From positions 1 to 45,433 of the forward strand of contig PDSL01000040.1 of NCBI GenBank assembly GCA_002748455.1: a stretch of 45,433 nucleotides of DNA, written 5' to 3'. The position numbers and the translations under genes are program-made. Origin of the DNA: Ilumatobacter coccineus (GTDB lineage: Bacteria > Actinomycetota > Acidimicrobiia > Acidimicrobiales > Ilumatobacteraceae). Below, piece after piece: positions 42,245 through 45,433 of this stretch. Under the pieces are notes generated by a model that worked only from the letters and a program-made list of their open reading frames with translations, was not told the origin of the DNA and did no database searches. Every line of letters starts with the position of its first letter. The first letter of the stretch is position 1.

Positions 42245-43513
42245 TCACCTTGCACGACGGCGTGACCTGACACGATGTTCGGCGGTGGTTGAGCCGATCG
42301 AACCAGCAGCCCGTGATGCGATCGCCACACCGGTCACACCGACGACAAGTTCCACCACTGCTGAGCCGAACAGGATCATCCGGTTGGACACCACCACCAA
42401 GAACAGGGAGAACAACCCCAACGAGACAAACTCCATCGGACGGCTCACCAGGTCGAGTAAGGACAAAGCACGGCCAGTGGCATCGCGCGGTGCCCGCGCC
42501 TGAACGGTAAACCGGATCACCACCACCGCTACCGCTGAGATCCCACCCATCACGAACATGGCCACAAGATTGATCGCCGGCCAATCACTCCAGACAAATC
42601 CCACCAAAGCGATCGAGTCGACGATCATGGCCCCATACACGATGGTTGCCCCTCGTTGGATCAGTGTGGGTCGCTTGCCCAACACGATCGCCCCAATGAA
42701 TGAACCGGCGCTGAGGGTTGCCATACAGAGACCAAACATTCGGGCTCCCTCATCGAAACGACTATCGACCAGGGCAAACAAGGCCGGGCCTTGGAATCCG
42801 ACGATGAGGACGATCACACCAAAGGCGATGAGAACCATCCTCAGCTCGCTCACCTTGATGATCGTTCGCAGTCCAGCCCGGTATTCACCAAATCCGCCCT
42901 GCTTGCCGGCTGATGGCAACCGGTGAGTGGGCACCTCGAGACGTCGACCGATTCCCAACACGAGCCCAATCGCTGCCACAAAGGTCACAGCATCAACCAA
43001 GAAGGCCGAGCGTGATCCCACCGCGGCGATCGTCATCCCGGCGAGGGCTGGCCCAACCGCAGCAACCAGCTTGAAGGCAGCACCCCGAGCCGAGTTGGCC
43101 AGCGCCAAATCCGATTCATCGGGAATGAGTCGGGCTTCGAGCGCGCCCTCGATCGAGGTGTAGGCGCCAGAGCAGGCAGCCAACACCGCGGCGATCACCA
43201 CGACCGGAGCTATGCCGGAGCTGAACGCGACACCCACCAGGCCCGCCGCCCTCGTTGCGTCAAGGGACATGAGAAGTCGGCGACCATGGCCCCGATCAGC
43301 GAGCACTCCACCGATAGGTGCGCTGATGAGGCTGCCAACCGCCTGGGCAATCGCCACCACGGTCAAGGCCATGGCACCGCCGTGCTCAGCAGATACCCGA
43401 GCAAAGAGAGCAATCCGGGTGAACTGGTCACCGATCGACGAGACGACGAGCGCGCTGAATAAAAACCGCCACGCCCGGTTGCGGGGAATCGAGATCAATC
43501 GAGTAGTGCCCAT
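42245..43513 (-). CDS. MFS exporter paired with ABC-F
   Basis: A 422-residue MFS transporter with 12 predicted helices. The cytoplasmic loop GGVLADRGHGRRLLMSLDA after helix 2 has the GXXXDRXGRR-like motif of drug:H+ antiporters, and the overall layout (FSALVVSSIGDQFTRIALF at helix 1) resembles the MFS_3/macrolide-efflux type. The open frame runs to 43732, but the first 73 codons lie inside the ABC-F gene in another frame. ATG 43513 begins 10 nt after the ABC-F stop. Co-occurrence with an ABC-F suggests protection plus export of the same antibiotic. No compound can be named. Confidence 0.85.
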   Translation of the reverse strand: MGTTRLISIPRNRAWRFLFSALVVSSIGDQFTRIALFARVSAEHGGAMALTVVAIAQAVGSLISAPIGGVLADRGHGRRLLMSLDATRAAGLVGVAFSSGIAPVVVIAAVLAACSGAYTSIEGALEARLIPDESDLALANSARGAAFKLVAAVGPALAGMTIAAVGSRSAFLVDAVTFVAAIGLVLGIGRRLEVPTHRLPSAGKQGGFGEYRAGLRTIIKVSELRMVLIAFGVIVLIVGFQGPALFALVDSRFDEGARMFGLCMATLSAGSFIGAIVLGKRPTLIQRGATIVYGAMIVDSIALVGFVWSDWPAINLVAMFVMGGISAVAVVVIRFTVQARAPRDATGRALSLLDLVSRPMEFVSLGLFSLFLVVVSNRMILFGSAVVELVVGVTGVAIASRAAGSIGSTTAEHRVRSRRRAR

Positions 43514-43523
43514 ATCTCGCCGT

Positions 43524-45167
43524 TCAACCAAGCTCGATGATCGAGGTAGGAACGTGCTCCAAAAACCAACGATCATGGGATGCCGAGACGATGCCTCCCT
43601 CAAACATCCGAAGTCCGTCTTCGAGGCGTTCTGCAAATTCGAACGACAAATAGTTGGTCGGCTCATCGAGGACGAGCAGGTCCACCGGTGTCCACGACAA
43701 GATCGCAAGCTGAAGGAGCCGTTGTTCGCCACCCGACAACGATGACACCGGGCGCGTCAGGTCGTCTGCTACCACCAGCTCGGTATGCAAGAGCTGTTGA
43801 AACGCTTGGTGGGTGTTGAGATCATGCTTGATCGCTTCACGTTCGAGAAGATCACGCACCGTGCCTGATTGATCAAGCTCGACATGTTGGGTCAACACAC
43901 CGATCCGAAGATCGGGAGCAAACAACAGTCCGGGATACGCAAGCGAATCACCAGATGCAACGGCCTTGAGAACAGTTGTTTTGCCGCTCCCGTTAGGCCC
44001 GGCAATACACAGATGGGATCGTCGCTCAACCGAAAACTCGAGCCCGTCAACCAGACAGCGATCGCCGACACGAAGGGCAAACTCTGTTGCCTCCACCAGC
44101 CGATCGGAACCAGCGCCATCTGGAGCTGACCCAAAACGCGGCTGGAAGCACACCATCTGGGCCGGGGCTCCAACCGGTTTGGCTATCAGGCGTTTGAGTT
44201 CTTCACGGCGTGCATTGATCCTGGTCGCTGCGGCCTTCTGCACCCGTCCACCATGGAGATTGTGGGCCAACTTGTTGCGGTCGCGCATCGATCGAGCGTG
44301 CCCAACCCGGGTCGGTCGATGAAGTGACGCCGTGATCCGTTGCACCTCGCTTTCGTAGTTCAGATATCGCTGCTCGCGACGCGCCTGTTCCTTCTTCATC
44401 TGGCGGCGAAACTGGCCATAAGAACCGTCGAACATGATGATCGACTTCCTCGCCACGTCGATGGACGCGATACGGGCTCCTATGGCATCGATCAGCCACC
44501 GATCGTGGGTTGCAACGAGCACTCCAGCCTTGGTGGTGACGATCCACTGCACCAGCCAATCGCTGCCCGCAACATCGAGGTGGGCGGTCGGTTCGTCCAT
44601 GACCACGAGGCCGGCTTGGCTGGAATAGCACACCGCGAGTTGGAGTCGAACTCGCTCCCCACCAGAGACTCGTGCCAGGGGAACATCATCGTCGAGATGG
44701 TTGACACCAAGGGCCTCTTTGGCCTGGGCGAGTCGCAAGGGCGCGCCCCAGCCATCCCTCGCCTCATGAAGGTCAAAGACCTCCTGATACCGAGCGAGCA
44801 CAGCGTCAAGTTCAACAGCAGGATCGGCATCAGCGATGCGCGTGTGGAGCTGCTCCAGTTCGCTCCGCATCGACTCCAATCCCGAAAGCCCTTCGGTGAT
44901 GAGGTCGCGCACCGTGCGGTCAGGGGCGGCGGCAACGTCTTGTGGAACATAGGACACCTCAAGGTCTCCGGCGATCTGTACCTGCCCAGCACTAGGAGCG
45001 GTCTCTCCGACAAGGACGCGAAGCAAGGAAGTTTTACCAGAACCATTTGATCCAACAAGAGCGATCCGATCGCCAGCGTTCACGTTCAACGAGACGCCAG
45101 AAAGCAAGACATCCCCGCCTCGATGCACCGATAGATCACGGGCCGAAAGCACACCGATTGATGTCAT
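43524..45167 (-). CDS. ABC-F ATPase, antibiotic-resistance/ribosome-protection type
   Basis: A 547-residue protein of two ABC ATPase domains without membrane helices. Domain 1 has Walker A GSNGSGKT (39-46), signature VSGGERVRLQLA, Walker B VVMDEPTAHLD (E192) and H221. The linker (about 240-330) is rich in Arg/Lys and Gln (QMKKEQARREQRYLNYE), as in the P-site tRNA interaction motif. Domain 2 has GPNGSGKT (390-397), LSGGEQRLLQLA, LLVLDEPTNYLS (E502) and H531. The D-loop of domain 2 is NYLS where NHLD is usual. Both catalytic Glu are kept. It could displace an antibiotic from the ribosome or be a housekeeping EttA-like factor, but the MFS neighbour and long leader favour resistance. Confidence 0.87.
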   Translation of the reverse strand: MTSIGVLSARDLSVHRGGDVLLSGVSLNVNAGDRIALVGSNGSGKTSLLRVLVGETAPSAGQVQIAGDLEVSYVPQDVAAAPDRTVRDLITEGLSGLESMRSELEQLHTRIADADPAVELDAVLARYQEVFDLHEARDGWGAPLRLAQAKEALGVNHLDDDVPLARVSGGERVRLQLAVCYSSQAGLVVMDEPTAHLDVAGSDWLVQWIVTTKAGVLVATHDRWLIDAIGARIASIDVARKSIIMFDGSYGQFRRQMKKEQARREQRYLNYESEVQRITASLHRPTRVGHARSMRDRNKLAHNLHGGRVQKAAATRINARREELKRLIAKPVGAPAQMVCFQPRFGSAPDGAGSDRLVEATEFALRVGDRCLVDGLEFSVERRSHLCIAGPNGSGKTTVLKAVASGDSLAYPGLLFAPDLRIGVLTQHVELDQSGTVRDLLEREAIKHDLNTHQAFQQLLHTELVVADDLTRPVSSLSGGEQRLLQLAILSWTPVDLLVLDEPTNYLSFEFAERLEDGLRMFEGGIVSASHDRWFLEHVPTSIIELG

Positions 45168-45433
45168 GATGCTGGTACCGATCGGGTGTGCCCCTGGCGA
45201 GATATCGAGTGCTGGTGCCCTTCCACCAGGGACAACTCAATACATGTGACGGTACGGACAGGGATACACGGGTGGGGATGAAAAATCATGATTGCCTGAG
45301 CGGGGGTGTTCGCAAGAACAACAGAGATCGTGGATCTCTGGTCGGAGAGAAGAACGAAGCCGGTCTCACGTGGAAACCAGCACACACTGCCTACTCAGGT
45401 CTTGATCATGCGGACGACCCTACTGCTCACTTC
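45168..45433 (-). promoter_or_regulatory. Structured leader of the ABC-F gene, possible attenuator
   Basis: This 266-bp region runs to the window end. On the coding strand it contains a perfect 8-bp stem with CAC loop, CAGAGATC-CAC-GATCTCTG (45322-45340), followed by TTGTTCTTG, and a 6-bp stem, CTGGTG-GAAGGG-CACCAG (45212-45229). A four-codon ORF (ATG ATC AAG ACC TGA) begins near 45409. A second, 73-codon GTG-initiated frame (45164-45385) overlaps the ABC-F ATG by ATGA. Ribosome-mediated attenuation via a leader peptide is a known control of resistance ABC-F genes, and the layout here would fit. Confidence 0.45.

Noticed and set aside
40827..42503. 558-codon plus-strand open frame
   Set aside because: It runs antisense to the hydroxyacyl-CoA dehydrogenase, SufR-like and MFS genes, which have clear motifs. 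Its residues are low-complexity and show no family match.
43514..43732. N-terminal extension of the MFS gene by 73 codons
   Set aside because: It overlaps the ABC-F coding region in another frame and does not look like a signal or helix. ATG 43513 is the normal start.
45164..45385. 73-codon frame before ABC-F as a separate gene
   Set aside because: It has a weak GTG start, no domain and an odd composition. I keep it only as a possible leader ORF.

Overview
The window is a gene-dense, GC-rich chromosomal segment, most likely from an actinobacterium. An Acidimicrobiia-like lineage is my best guess, but that is inference from gene content. The pointers are a PafB/PafC pair of WYL regulators, a HelD-type RNA polymerase-associated helicase, an IdeR/DtxR-type metal regulator, Thr-rich surface-protein linkers, many GTG starts, and a window-wide pattern of leaderless start codons. 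I find 42 protein genes and no rRNA, tRNA, CRISPR array, insertion sequence or phage gene. No gap without a gene exceeds 300 bases. The longest are the helD/pseudo-sortase divergent gap (16429-16696), the ABC-F leader (45168-45433) and the HU upstream region (37840-38083).

Layout. 1-5.8 kb: the 3' part of a glycogen debranching enzyme, phosphoglucose isomerase, an exported L,D-transpeptidase, a polyprenol-phosphate-type glycosyltransferase and a small membrane protein. 5.9-14.3 kb: an E. coli-like argininosuccinate synthase, an AceE-like 2-oxoacid dehydrogenase E1, a quinone oxidoreductase, an M20 peptidase, an EcsC-like protein, a PfkB sugar kinase with an abnormal C-terminus and a DtxR-family regulator. 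14.3-19.4 kb: HelD, then a lipoprotein with a degenerate sortase domain overlapping an apolipoprotein N-acyltransferase homologue, then D-aminoacyl-tRNA deacylase. 19.4-22.5 kb: a tight glycosyltransferase-methyltransferase-(alpha/alpha) barrel operon. 22.5-31.4 kb: an orphan HTH-nucleotidyltransferase with an unusual operator, PlsC plus an MFS permease, a methyltransferase, TesB thioesterase, a FadB-like fusion, a NUDIX hydrolase, a His-rich PadR regulator and an SDR. 31.4-37.8 kb: RNase HII plus SelD, homocysteine methyltransferase, MATE exporter, an unknown protein, a PIG-L deacetylase and HU. 38-45.4 kb: DEDDh exonuclease, an hbd-pafB-pafC operon, a SufR-like regulator and an ABC-F plus MFS resistance-type pair behind a structured leader.

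How the genes fit together. Most are housekeeping: glycogen and sugar phosphate metabolism, fatty-acid oxidation (TesB, FadB-like, 3-hydroxybutyryl-CoA dehydrogenase), lipid and envelope assembly (PlsC, Lnt, Ldt, GT2, GT4) and stress regulation (PafBC, SufR-like, DtxR, PadR).

The most unusual element is the 16697-18882 pair. A lipoprotein whose sortase fold has lost both catalytic His and Cys is translationally coupled to an Lnt homologue whose catalytic Cys is Ser and which contains no cysteine at all. The other notable signals are four GTAC motifs at 10-11 bp spacing in front of the HTH-nucleotidyltransferase gene, three TGCAACTA half-sites upstream of HU, and a -10 hexamer (TANNNT) placed exactly 6-7 nt before at least 16 start codons.
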